Part shown: positions 1 to 8,081 of the stretch, piece after piece
How positions within the stretch are numbered: the stretch's first letter is position 1
Layout of the letters: each line of letters starts with the position of its first letter
Assembly: GCA_028687205.1 (NCBI GenBank)
Contig: JAQUAP010000013.1
Coordinates: forward strand, 1-21,338
From: Candidatus Omnitrophota bacterium
GTDB taxonomy: Bacteria; Omnitrophota; Gorgyraeia; Gygaellales; Profunditerraquicolaceae
DNA length: 21,338 nt
Direction of reading: 5' to 3'
Notes under the pieces: generated by a model
Seen by the model: only the letters and a program-made list of their open reading frames with translations
Database searches by the model: none
Told to the model about the DNA's origin: nothing
Made by a program: the position numbers and the translations under genes

Positions 1-1
1 G

Positions 2-1144
2 GGGCGTATTCTTGAGTCCTTGTCAGTCATTGCGGCCGGGATATTTTTACTGGGAAGTTTTAGCTATATCCGGACGTTTTTGACTACCGGCAACCCCTTT
101 TATCCGGTTAAAATCGCAATCTTAGGCAAAGAAATATTCCCCGGCTTTATTGATAAGGACGCTTTCAGTAATTTATTCGTCAGGTGGAGCGATTTCAACC
201 TGGCGGAAATGTTTTTCTCCGAAGGGCTGGGGGTGCAGTTTATCGCTTTTATTTTATTGGCGACGTTTATTCCTTTGCTAACCCTGCTTTTTCTGCGCAA
301 AAGGTATAATTTTAACGCTGAAACTACCGCTTTGTTTTGTATACCGCCGGTAATGTTCTTTTTGTATTTCTTGGTAATTAAGGCCTACTGGGTCAGGTAT
401 ATTTTCCCGTATTTAGGCATCGGTATCATCGCGGCTTTCTTATTTTTCGATAAGTTTAAGTGGGGCAAGAAATATATAACCCTATTGGGTTTTGTTTGTA
501 TTTTCAGTTCAGCGGCAGAATTGGCCCACCGCAATGAACTGATTATTTCGCTTTCCGCTTCAGTCTTAATATTTATTCTCCTGCTCATTTTGAGAAAGAG
601 GATTTTATCGGGTTATCCCCATTTGTTTAATTGGAAGTCAGCCGCGCTGGTTACAATAATTATATTAGCCGGGCTCTATTTTTTAAATTCAAAATATGGC
701 CGCGATGAGCTTAGGCTTTACTCTAAGCCGGCCAAAGGCAAGGAGGCGGTGCAAAAAGACCTTGGCCTGGCCTGGAACTGGCTTAATGAAAATACAGGCA
801 GCGGTAAGCGCGTGGCTTACACCGGCAGGAGCGAAGTTTACCCATTATTCGGGACAAGGTTAAAAAATCGCATTTTTTATATTTCTACAAACGCTAAACC
901 GGCTTTGCCGCATTATTTCAGCGATGGCCTTTACCGTAAAGAGAAGGATTTTACAGCGTGGAGCGAGAACCTCAAGAAAGAAAAAATCGATTATTTCTTC
1001 GCGGCGCTGCCCTTTGATGTAAACAACGAGTCCAGCAATAAAAAAGAATTCCCTATTGAAGACCAGTGGGCGCTGTCCCACCCGGAGTTATTCAGGCAGG
1101 TATTTCAAAACTCGCTGGTGCATATATACGAGGTCAAGCATTAA
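2..1144 (+). CDS. Polytopic membrane protein, GT-C/GT39-like, 5' truncated
   Basis: The frame is open to the left edge, so the true start lies outside the window; a TTG at 20 is the first possible start codon but lies inside the frame. Numbered from that TTG (374 residues), there are hydrophobic segments near 1-20, 72-92, 105-121, 126-143, 152-168, 175-192 and 207-222, followed by a soluble tail at 224-374. That layout, many membrane spans followed by a C-terminal extracytoplasmic domain, is typical of GT-C enzymes, which move a sugar from a polyprenyl-phosphate donor on the outer face of the membrane. The tail segment WNWLNENTGSGKRVAYTG resembles the start of such C-terminal domains. The acidic catalytic loop expected near the N-terminus is missing because of truncation, so function is not proven. 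The next gene follows after 3 bases, suggesting co-transcription. Confidence 0.6.
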   Translation, partial: GRILESLSVIAAGIFLLGSFSYIRTFLTTGNPFYPVKIAILGKEIFPGFIDKDAFSNLFVRWSDFNLAEMFFSEGLGVQFIAFILLATFIPLLTLLFLRKRYNFNAETTALFCIPPVMFFLYFLVIKAYWVRYIFPYLGIGIIAAFLFFDKFKWGKKYITLLGFVCIFSSAAELAHRNELIISLSASVLIFILLLILRKRILSGYPHLFNWKSAALVTIIILAGLYFLNSKYGRDELRLYSKPAKGKEAVQKDLGLAWNWLNENTGSGKRVAYTGRSEVYPLFGTRLKNRIFYISTNAKPALPHYFSDGLYRKEKDFTAWSENLKKEKIDYFFAALPFDVNNESSNKKEFPIEDQWALSHPELFRQVFQNSLVHIYEVKH

Positions 1145-1147
1145 AAT

Positions 1148-2131
1148 ATGTTAATCACTAAAAAGAGAAAAGCAAAGTTCCTTAAGTCCTTGAGGTTTAC
1201 CAAGTTACCCGCCATGCCCTTTATCCTCAATATAGAGCCGGGTAATCTCTGTAACCTTAAATGCCCGCTCTGCCCGACCGGTTTAGGCGAGCCGGATATG
1301 GCTAAGGGTTTTATGGAATTAGATTTTTTTAAGCGCATATTTGACCAGCTTAAGAATTCCATTACTGCCGTTAACCTGTATAGCTGGGGCGAGCCGCTTT
1401 TAAATAAGGACCTGGTTAATATTATTAGGTACATTAAAACGGCGGATAAACCCATCCGCGTTGTAACCAGCACGAATTTGAATATTCGCGATGATAAGCT
1501 GCTGGCGGAATTAATTGCTTCGGGGATAGACGAGATTATTGTTTCCTGCGACGGGGCAAGCAGAGAGACTTATGAGCAATACCGCGTAGGAGGAGATTTT
1601 GATTTAGTGATGCGAAATTTGCGTTTTTTAGCCAGGGAAAAAGAAGAATTGGCGAAAGGCACCCGCATTGTCTGGAATTTTTTAGTATTTAAGCATAACG
1701 AACATGAGGTTGAAAAGGCCAGGGCAATGGCTAAGGGTATGGGAGTTGAATTCCGTATCGGCCTGATGCGTACGTCAATGAAGGATGAAATACTTAAATC
1801 CCATAAGGAAGCAATAGAGCGCGATCAGCATTGGATACCGGATAACCCGGCATACAGCGCCTACGATAAAACAAATTATACGGCCAAAAAAATAATCAAG
1901 AGCTGCAGAAAACCCTGGCAGGAGATAAGTATTAACTGGAACGGCCTCACTTTTCCCTGTTGCGCGGTTTACGGAGAAAAGTATCATTTCGGAGATGCGC
2001 GGAAGGATTCTATCAAGGCTATCTGGAATAATCCTAAATTTGTTTCCGCGCGCAAAGAGATATTAAATAAAAAACGCCCCCCAACCGTGATTTGCGGGAT
2101 CTGCCGGGATAACGGCTTTATGCATATGTAG
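1148..2131 (+). CDS. Radical SAM protein with SPASM domain
   Basis: This 327-residue protein carries the radical SAM signature CNLKCPLC (C35, C39, C42), which binds the 4Fe-4S cluster that cleaves S-adenosylmethionine. The C-terminal part has further cysteines (C253, C271, C272, C316, C319) around SINWNGLTFPCCAVYGEK, the usual form of a SPASM-type auxiliary cluster region. The middle contains the typical EIIVSCDGASRETYEQYR stretch. Family members modify peptides, sugars or other small molecules by radical chemistry. The substrate cannot be read from sequence. In this setting, next to a methyltransferase and many glycosyltransferases, a role in modifying a sugar or lipid of the envelope is plausible but inferred. 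The ATG at 1148 lies 3 bases after the previous stop. No truncation is visible. Confidence 0.85.
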   Translation: MLITKKRKAKFLKSLRFTKLPAMPFILNIEPGNLCNLKCPLCPTGLGEPDMAKGFMELDFFKRIFDQLKNSITAVNLYSWGEPLLNKDLVNIIRYIKTADKPIRVVTSTNLNIRDDKLLAELIASGIDEIIVSCDGASRETYEQYRVGGDFDLVMRNLRFLAREKEELAKGTRIVWNFLVFKHNEHEVEKARAMAKGMGVEFRIGLMRTSMKDEILKSHKEAIERDQHWIPDNPAYSAYDKTNYTAKKIIKSCRKPWQEISINWNGLTFPCCAVYGEKYHFGDARKDSIKAIWNNPKFVSARKEILNKKRPPTVICGICRDNGFMHM

Positions 2132-2145
2132 CTAAAAGGCTTAAG

Positions 2146-3177
2146 ATGAGAGAGGCAATATTAAAATTTTTAAGGTGCCCTGCCTGTAAGGGTAATTTGC
2201 TAACCCTGAATAGAGGGCTGGTTGATAATATAGAGATCAGGGGCGGAGAGATTACCTGCGGCCGCTGCGCTGCCGTTTATAAAATTGAAGACGGTATAAT
2301 TGATTTTCTCAATAACGCCGATGAACGCATTATGCGCGAGAGAAGGGCGATGGACGCAGAGGAGTATATTACTGACGCTTCCGGTAATAAATACCGGATA
2401 ACAGAAGCGACAATAGAAAAGTTTAAGGATAAGTTTCTGGCTATGCCGCAGGGGGACCGCTCTTACTTTTTTAAAAGAGGAGGGAGTTTTCAAAGTATCA
2501 CCGAAGCTTCGGACAGGTTTTATTCTGCTTTGGAAAATTTACGGCTTACCGGCAGGGAAAAAATACTGGAAATCGGCGCCTCTTTTTCATTTGCTTCTTC
2601 TAAATTCGCTAAGATTGGTTGCAGCGCGGTAGCCCTGGATATAGGCAATTACCTGAAGGTATCGAGCCTCTTTGTTAAAAATGCTTACTATGACCGGGTT
2701 TTTTCCGATATGCATAACATCCCTTTCCAGGATAACACCTTTGATATAGTTTTTGGCGCGGCCGTTCTGCACCATAGTAATAGCCTTAAGGAGGTTTTTA
2801 GCGAGATCCACCGCGTTTTAAAAACCGGCGGCAGGGTTATGCTGATTAATGAGCCTTCCAGAGGGATATTTGAAAGAGTACACCCGGTATTTGAAGAAAT
2901 GGAGAAAAAAGGATACGGCGATATTTCATACACCATCCCCGATTGGCTTAGAAGCGCAAGGAGAGGGGGGTTTAAAAAATCAAAGATAGAATTCCTTTCC
3001 CTGGCGGATGACTATATTACCAGGCATAAAAACAGGGATACGCCGGATAATTTTAAATTAAGGTTAGCGCGTTTTTTTCAGAACCACCGCGGGATAGAAA
3101 AGATCTTACTGGCTATACTTATTTTACCAAGATTGCTTTTTAGGCAAAAGAGCTGGAGGCTCAGCGCTTATAAATAA
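2146..3177 (+). CDS. Class I SAM methyltransferase with N-terminal zinc ribbon
   Basis: The protein has 343 residues in two parts. The N-terminus is a Trm112-like zinc ribbon with two CxxC knuckles (C11/C14 and C38/C41) and the typical ending YKIEDGIIDFL. Residues about 137-235 form a type-11 methyltransferase domain: motif I LEIGAS at 141-146, an acidic residue at D165, NIPFQDNTFDIVFGAAVLHH at 191-210, and HRVLKTGGRVMLINEP. It should transfer a methyl group from S-adenosylmethionine to an unknown acceptor, most likely a sugar or glycolipid given the context. Such ribbon-methyltransferase fusions are common in polysaccharide clusters. The C-terminal 100 residues are basic and partly hydrophobic. 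The stop overlaps the next start as TAATG, indicating translational coupling. Confidence 0.85.
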   Translation: MREAILKFLRCPACKGNLLTLNRGLVDNIEIRGGEITCGRCAAVYKIEDGIIDFLNNADERIMRERRAMDAEEYITDASGNKYRITEATIEKFKDKFLAMPQGDRSYFFKRGGSFQSITEASDRFYSALENLRLTGREKILEIGASFSFASSKFAKIGCSAVALDIGNYLKVSSLFVKNAYYDRVFSDMHNIPFQDNTFDIVFGAAVLHHSNSLKEVFSEIHRVLKTGGRVMLINEPSRGIFERVHPVFEEMEKKGYGDISYTIPDWLRSARRGGFKKSKIEFLSLADDYITRHKNRDTPDNFKLRLARFFQNHRGIEKILLAILILPRLLFRQKSWRLSAYK

Positions 3178-3884
3178 TGAATTTATCTGTCATCATTCCG
3201 GCCCATAACGAAGAAGAGAATATCGTAGAGGTGATAACCGGGATAGAGGCAGCGCTTAAAATACCCCATGAGCTGGTTGTGGTTGATGACCATTGCGCGG
3301 ACAGGACCGCTGAATTAACTGAAGCAATGTCCCAAAAATATCCCGCTGTCAGGTTAGTCAGGAATCCGGGCAAAAATGGTTTTGCCAGCGCAGTAAAATT
3401 CGGGCTCCGGCAGGCGAAGAATGAATTAATCGTGTTTATCATGGCTGATGCCTGTGATGACGCCCGGACGATTAACGCAATGCTAAAAAAAATAGGCGAA
3501 GGTTATGACGTTGTTTGCGGCTCGCGCTATATAAAAGGCGGCGCCAGAATCGGGGGCTCAAGGATAAAAGGTTTCTTTTCTTCTTTTGTAGGTATGTCTA
3601 TGTCTGGCCTGACCGGTATACCCACTCACGATGTTGCCAATACCTTTAAAATGTACAGAAAAGCCGTATTAGATGCTATTGATACGCAAGCTGAAAGTTT
3701 TGAGATTGCAATGGAATTTCCGCTCAGGGCTTATTATGCCGGGTTTAAACTTACGGAGGTCCCGACAGTCTGGCGAGAGAGGAATAAGGGTAAGTCTAAT
3801 TTTAGCATGTTTAAATTATTCCCAAAATATTTAAGATTTTATTTGTGGGGTATAACGAAGAGATTTAAATTGAACAAGAACTAA
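3177..3884 (+). CDS. GT2 glycosyltransferase, polyprenyl-phosphate sugar synthase type
   Basis: This is a 235-residue GT-A fold enzyme with the start motif SVIIPAHNEEENI, a nucleotide-binding VVVDDH (D37, D38) and the metal-binding region MADACDD (D91 to D95). The later SRYIKGG stretch and the C-terminal EVPTVWRERNKGKSNFSM match the dolichol-phosphate mannose synthase (DPM1) group. Members move a sugar from a nucleotide donor to a polyprenyl phosphate at the cytoplasmic membrane. It has no C-terminal membrane helices, as in the short DPM1 form. Two more enzymes of this type lie downstream (6205 and 6915), with ManC to make GDP-mannose, so mannose is a reasonable but unproven donor sugar. Its start overlaps the previous stop by one base. 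Confidence 0.85.
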   Translation: MNLSVIIPAHNEEENIVEVITGIEAALKIPHELVVVDDHCADRTAELTEAMSQKYPAVRLVRNPGKNGFASAVKFGLRQAKNELIVFIMADACDDARTINAMLKKIGEGYDVVCGSRYIKGGARIGGSRIKGFFSSFVGMSMSGLTGIPTHDVANTFKMYRKAVLDAIDTQAESFEIAMEFPLRAYYAGFKLTEVPTVWRERNKGKSNFSMFKLFPKYLRFYLWGITKRFKLNKN

Positions 3885-3899
3885 AAGGAGAAAAAGCTG
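3885..3899 (+). promoter_or_regulatory. Ribosome binding site that fixes a CTG start
   Basis: AAGGAG at 3885-3890 sits 6 bases before CTG at 3897-3899. It directly follows the stop of the previous gene, which is in the same frame, so the epimerase cannot start earlier. The only ATG/GTG/TTG start in reach is GTG at 3945, which would remove the NAD-binding glycine motif. Confidence 0.75.
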
Positions 3900-5009
3900 A
3901 AAATATTAGTTACGGGCGGATGCGGTTTTATCGGGTCGCATTTAGTGGACAGACTTGTTTCTGAGGGGCACAGGGTGAGGGTTTATGACCTCCTTGAGCC
4001 CCAGGTCCACGGTAACAAGAAGCCAGCCTATTTGAATAAAGGGGCTGAGTACGTATACGCGGATATCCGCAACAAAGAAAAACTTAAAAAGGCAATTAAG
4101 GATATAGAGTTTATTTTTCACGAGGCCTCCCAGGTCGGCGTAGGACAGTCAATGTATGAAATAGAAAAGTATGTCGCGCATAATGCCTACGGGACAGCAG
4201 TGCTGCTTGACCTCTTAGTCAATACAAAAAATAAAGTCAAAAAAATAGTCACGGCTTCCAGTATGTCAGTCTACGGCGAAGGCGCTTATAAATGCGGGGC
4301 CTGCGGGATAGTCTACCCGCAGCTGCGTAAAGAGGAGCAGCTAAAGAAAAAGGAATGGGAGATGAAATGCCCTGAATGCGGCAGGATTGTAAGCCATCTG
4401 CCTACATCCGAGGGTAAACCACTTTTGCCGACATCCATCTACGCTACGACCAAGCGCTGCCAGGAAGAGATGTGCCTTGAGGTAGGCAACGCTTATAAAA
4501 TTCCGGTAGTGGCCTTACGCTATTTTAATATCTATGGCCCGAGGCAATCCCTGAATAATCCGTATACCGGTGCCTGCGCCATATTTTTATCAAGAGTAAA
4601 AAATAATAAATCTCCCCTGATATTTGAAGACGGCAGGCAATCACGGGATTTTATTCACGTAAGCGATATAGTGGAAGCGAATATGCTTGCCCTGAGGGAT
4701 AAAAAAGCCGATTATGATTCTTTTAACGTAGGCACAGGAACCCCACATTCAATCCTTGAGGTAGCGCAAAAGATAATCCAGTTATATGGGAAAAAAATCA
4801 CTCCGGAAGTCTTAAATAAATTCAGGGCAGGGGATATCAGGCATTGTTACGCGGATATAAATAAAATAAGGTCAAAACTGGGTTTTACGCCAAAGAAAAG
4901 TTTTACTCAAGGCATGCAAGAGCTTATAGAATGGTCTGAGAGCCAGGAGGCGGTTGATTTGACCCAAAAGGCTCAAGGCGAACTTAAGAAAAGGGGGCTT
5001 ACTCAATGA
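3897..5009 (+). CDS. NAD-dependent sugar epimerase/dehydratase (SDR) with inserted zinc ribbon; CTG start
   Basis: From CTG at 3897 the protein has 370 residues and begins with the NAD-binding Rossmann motif TGGCGFIGSH at about residues 6-15. The extended-SDR active site is present: TASSMSVYGEG at about 119-129 and YATTK with Y182 and K186. Between them lies an insert with CGAC (C133, C136) and CPEC (C158, C161), a likely zinc ribbon. I recall such an insert from enzymes annotated as dTDP-L-rhamnose 4-epimerase (WbiB-like), and the ending WSESQEAVDLTQKAQGEL also fits that group, so a 4-epimerase acting on a nucleotide sugar is the best guess. A start at the in-frame GTG at 3945 would lack the glycine motif. 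A single-base error in an original ATG is the alternative to true CTG initiation. The stop overlaps the next start (ATGA). Confidence 0.85.
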   Translation: MKILVTGGCGFIGSHLVDRLVSEGHRVRVYDLLEPQVHGNKKPAYLNKGAEYVYADIRNKEKLKKAIKDIEFIFHEASQVGVGQSMYEIEKYVAHNAYGTAVLLDLLVNTKNKVKKIVTASSMSVYGEGAYKCGACGIVYPQLRKEEQLKKKEWEMKCPECGRIVSHLPTSEGKPLLPTSIYATTKRCQEEMCLEVGNAYKIPVVALRYFNIYGPRQSLNNPYTGACAIFLSRVKNNKSPLIFEDGRQSRDFIHVSDIVEANMLALRDKKADYDSFNVGTGTPHSILEVAQKIIQLYGKKITPEVLNKFRAGDIRHCYADINKIRSKLGFTPKKSFTQGMQELIEWSESQEAVDLTQKAQGELKKRGLTQ

Positions 5010-6226
5010 AAGAGAGGCTGGTAGTTTTTTTTAACGCGGTGATTTACTGGTCTATTATAGCGGTTCCCTTTGTAGCAAGTTTTTCTTCCGCCGCCGTAGA
5101 TATCTTTATCGGCTTTATGGTTTTTGCTTTTGTTTTAAAGAAAATCATCGGCAAAGATTTTACGCTTGCCAGGACGCCGATCAACCTGCCGTTTGCCCTG
5201 GTCATCGGAGTATCTCTTTTTTCGTTTATAAATTCAGTGGATATCCGCGCCAGCTTTCAAGGCATCGTAAAACTTTTGAAATACGGGTTGCTTATCGTTA
5301 TTATTGCAGGCGAGATCAAGGACAGGAAACATTTTACCAGGATAATCTGGTCTATTTTTTTAGGCTTATTGCTGGCTTCGTTGGACGGTATATATCAATT
5401 CATTTTCGGGGTAGATTTCTTCAGGCACAGGCCGTATGATTCTATTATAGGGTTAATACGCCTTAAGGCCGCATTCCCGCACACTAATATTTTTGCCGGT
5501 TATCTTGCCTTGTTCTTGCCTGTCGTTATCCCATTATTGTTTTATCATCTAAAGGGAAGAAAAAAGTTCATCCTTTTGATTATTACCATATTAGGTTCTT
5601 TTTGCCTTATTTTTACTTTCTCCAGAAGCGCATTTATCGGCGTATGGCTGGTTGTTTTCCTGATGGGCCTGATTAAAAAAGATAAAGCAGTTATTCTCCT
5701 GACTGTCCTGGCTTTGCTTATTGCCCCTCTTTTATTACCGGGCAGCATCAAGGATTGGGCTAAGACAACCCGCTCTGCCGCAGAGTTTTTGTTAAATAAG
5801 GAAAGGTTTGTCCTTTACGAGACTTCTTTTAACATGATAAAAGAACATCCTTTTGTCGGGGTCGGCGTAAATACCTATGTCCTGAATTACCAGAAATATA
5901 AATTACGCAATACTTCTCCCGAGACTGCCGATACCAGGTGGTACGCGCATAACAGCTATTTACAGATGGCTTCTGAAATAGGAATAACAGGGTTTGCCTG
6001 TTTTATCTGGCTCTTATTCTTGCTTTTTAAAAAATCATGGGCCTTTTACCGTAATAATAAGGATAACTTTTTGGCGCTTTGCGGGTTGGGTATCATTATG
6101 GGCCTGGCAGCTTTTCTTGTCCACGGTTTAACCGAAACCAATCTCTATTACCCGAAGATCGCAACGCTATTCTGGTTCCAGGCCGGTTTACTAATGGGGG
6201 TCTTATGCCGCCGCTTATCTCAATAA
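5006..6226 (+). CDS. O-antigen ligase / polymerase-like membrane protein (Wzy_C family)
   Basis: This 406-residue, very hydrophobic protein has roughly ten membrane spans with a larger polar loop at about 250-325. The loop ends in WYAHNSYLQMASEIGITG (W312, H315, N316), the hallmark of the O-antigen ligase/polymerase family, in which this histidine is conserved. FPHTNIFAGYLALFLP and FTFSRSAFIGV are also typical. WaaL-type members transfer a polyprenyl-diphosphate-linked glycan to lipid A-core in the periplasm, Wzy-type members polymerise repeat units, and PglL-type members glycosylate proteins. Sequence alone does not separate these. The neighbouring heptose and core genes favour a ligase, as an inference. 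ATGA overlap joins it to the epimerase upstream. Confidence 0.82.
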   Translation: MKERLVVFFNAVIYWSIIAVPFVASFSSAAVDIFIGFMVFAFVLKKIIGKDFTLARTPINLPFALVIGVSLFSFINSVDIRASFQGIVKLLKYGLLIVIIAGEIKDRKHFTRIIWSIFLGLLLASLDGIYQFIFGVDFFRHRPYDSIIGLIRLKAAFPHTNIFAGYLALFLPVVIPLLFYHLKGRKKFILLIITILGSFCLIFTFSRSAFIGVWLVVFLMGLIKKDKAVILLTVLALLIAPLLLPGSIKDWAKTTRSAAEFLLNKERFVLYETSFNMIKEHPFVGVGVNTYVLNYQKYKLRNTSPETADTRWYAHNSYLQMASEIGITGFACFIWLLFLLFKKSWAFYRNNKDNFLALCGLGIIMGLAAFLVHGLTETNLYYPKIATLFWFQAGLLMGVLCRRLSQ

Positions 6227-6897
6227 TCGTTCCGGTATATAATGAAGTTGACACCATAATCCAGATTTTGGAAGCGGTTAATGCGGTAAATATTGATAAA
6301 GAGATTATTGTCGTTGACGACGGCTCCGCTGACGGGACAGCGAATAAGCTAAGCAGCCTCGATTATTCGCGGTTTAATAACCTAAAGGTCATACACCATT
6401 CCAGCAATATGGGTAAGGGCGCAGCTATTCTCACCGGGCTTTCCCATGCCAGCGGAGAATTCGTCATCATCCAGGATGCGGATTTAGAATATAACCCCCA
6501 GGAGTATATTCCTTTGGTTAATTACGCCCGGGCCAATAACTTAGCGGTTGTCTACGGCTCAAGATTTCTAAGCGGCCGATGCTCAATGTCCCGGATGCAA
6601 TACCTGGCAAATAAAGTGCTTACTTTCGCTGTCAACATCCTTTTTTTCTCTTCCTTAACCGATATGGAGACATGTTTTAAATTGGTTAGAAGAGAGGCCC
6701 TGGCAGGTTTAAACTTAAAAGCAAGGAGGTTTGAGATCGAGCCGGAAATCACCATTAAGCTGCTGAAAAAAGGGTATAAAATCAAGGAAATACCGGTTTC
6801 CTATAAAAGGCGTTCGTATGCCGGCGGTAAGAAGATTAAATGGAGCGACGGGATACAAAGCTTGTGCACTATCTTTAAACTGAGGATGTTTTTTTAA
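6205..6897 (+). CDS. GT2 glycosyltransferase, DPM1-like polyprenyl-phosphate sugar synthase
   Basis: I place the start at ATG 6205, preceded by a G-rich stretch at 6195-6200. The frame is open back to an ATG at 6079, but the extra residues have no family resemblance and lie wholly inside the ligase gene. The 230-residue product starts ISIIVPVYNEVDTI, has IIVVDDGSADGT (D38, D39) and QDADLEYNP (DAD at 91-93). It ends with the DPM1-type motifs FEIEPEITIKLLKKGYKI and a YKRRSYAGGKKIKWSDG stretch. It should make a polyprenyl-phosphate-linked hexose from a nucleotide sugar at the inner membrane face. There is no membrane tail. The gene overlaps the end of the ligase gene by 22 bases, so the two are probably coupled. 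Confidence 0.88.
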   Translation: MPPLISIIVPVYNEVDTIIQILEAVNAVNIDKEIIVVDDGSADGTANKLSSLDYSRFNNLKVIHHSSNMGKGAAILTGLSHASGEFVIIQDADLEYNPQEYIPLVNYARANNLAVVYGSRFLSGRCSMSRMQYLANKVLTFAVNILFFSSLTDMETCFKLVRREALAGLNLKARRFEIEPEITIKLLKKGYKIKEIPVSYKRRSYAGGKKIKWSDGIQSLCTIFKLRMFF

Positions 6898-6914
6898 CTA
6901 TTCCGATAACAACA

Positions 6915-8066
6915 ATGAAAAATAATTATTCTCATCCTATTGAAGTTTCTATTGTGATGCCTTGTTTGAACGAAGAGGAAACCATAGGCGCATGCGTTCA
7001 AAAGGCATTTAAAGCTATCCAGGAAAACGGGATAGCAGGCGAGGTGATTGTTGCGGATAACGGGTCAATAGATAAATCAGTAGAGCTAGCCAGGGAGGAA
7101 GGGGCGAAGGTAGTTTTGCAGAGGGAGAAGGGATATGGTTGCGCCTATCAGCTGGGTATTTCCGAGGCGAAAGGTAAGTATATCATCATCGGAGATTCTG
7201 ATGATACCTATAATTTTTTGGATATTATGAAATTTGTCAGGCCTTTAAGGGAGGGGTATGAGTTTGTAAATGGGAGTCGGATAAGGGGAGAAATACATAA
7301 TGGGGCCATGCCGTTTTTACATAGGTATCTCGGAAACCCCACGCTTTCTTTTATTCTAAGTATATTTTTTAAATCCAGTTTTTCTGATGTCTATTGCGGT
7401 ATGAAAGCATTTACCAAAAATGCCTATGAAAAGATAAAGCCGGTAAGCTGCGGCATGGAGTATGCTTTGGAGCTTATCATCAGGGCTTCCGGGCTTAATT
7501 TAAAAAGGACCGAAGTGCCGGTTGATTTATATTTAAGAAAAGGAGAATCAAAGCTCAGGACTTTTAGGGATGGCTGGAGAAGCTTGAGATTCATGTTGTT
7601 ATATTGCCCCAATTATTTATTTTTTGTCCCAGGCGGGTTGTTTTTCTTGACAGGGTTTGCAGGGATGTGTTTACTTTTGAACGGGCCTTTTATATTTTTG
7701 CATCATAAATTTGAATTTCACGCGATGATATTCTCCAGTATGCTTGTTTTATCGGGGTTTCAACTTATAAACCTGGGATTTTTTGCCAAGACTTACGCTC
7801 TCATGGAAGGATTTTTGACGAAAAGTAGCTTCTTCTTTAAATTCTATAAAATTTTTAATTTGGAAAAAGGAATATTACTCGGAGGCTTGTTAATTGCTTT
7901 AGGAATTTTAATAGTGTTATCTATTGTTAAGACTTGGATTTTCTTAGGGTCAATAGGGCAAGAGCGTAAGGAATTATTCGCCTTTACCATTATCCTGATC
8001 GGAATACAGGTAATTTTTTCCTCCTTTCTGATAAGCTTAATCGGCATGAAAAATAAGCAGCGTTAG
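6915..8066 (+). CDS. GT2 glycosyltransferase with C-terminal membrane domain
   Basis: This 383-residue protein has an N-terminal GT2 domain at about 1-230 with VSIVMPCLNEEETIG, VIVADNGSID (D48) and the metal site GDSDDTY (D94 to D97). The C-terminal part holds about four hydrophobic segments between 235 and 378. It resembles the longer polyprenyl-phosphate sugar synthases that carry membrane spans, but the ADNGS variant in place of VDDGS and the low similarity to the 6205 product mark a separate branch. It probably charges a membrane carrier lipid with a sugar for the GT-C enzymes downstream. The stretch from about 7600 to 8060 looks richer in A and T than most neighbours, partly because of its hydrophobic codons. 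A 17-base gap precedes its ATG. Confidence 0.82.
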   Translation: MKNNYSHPIEVSIVMPCLNEEETIGACVQKAFKAIQENGIAGEVIVADNGSIDKSVELAREEGAKVVLQREKGYGCAYQLGISEAKGKYIIIGDSDDTYNFLDIMKFVRPLREGYEFVNGSRIRGEIHNGAMPFLHRYLGNPTLSFILSIFFKSSFSDVYCGMKAFTKNAYEKIKPVSCGMEYALELIIRASGLNLKRTEVPVDLYLRKGESKLRTFRDGWRSLRFMLLYCPNYLFFVPGGLFFLTGFAGMCLLLNGPFIFLHHKFEFHAMIFSSMLVLSGFQLINLGFFAKTYALMEGFLTKSSFFFKFYKIFNLEKGILLGGLLIALGILIVLSIVKTWIFLGSIGQERKELFAFTIILIGIQVIFSSFLISLIGMKNKQR

Positions 8067-8081
8067 CCAGGGTTATTTAAA

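Noticed and set aside
1141..1473. 110-codon antisense frame opposite the radical SAM gene
   Set aside because: The sense strand has the CxxxCxxC radical SAM motif in this stretch. The antisense peptide shows no domain and no ribosome binding site was evident.
3945..3947. GTG 3945 as start of the epimerase
   Set aside because: It would remove the NAD-binding TGGCGFIGSH, which is encoded in frame just upstream and is needed in this family.
6079..6204. 42-codon N-terminal extension of the GT2 gene from ATG 6079
   Set aside because: It overlaps the conserved end of the ligase gene, and the encoded residues lack any GT2 similarity. The family start ISIIVPVYNE follows ATG 6205 directly.
6915..8066. 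Horizontal transfer of the membrane-tailed GT2 from its higher A+T content
   Set aside because: The shift is slight, partly due to hydrophobic codons, and the gene fits the pathway of its neighbours. No boundary features are present.
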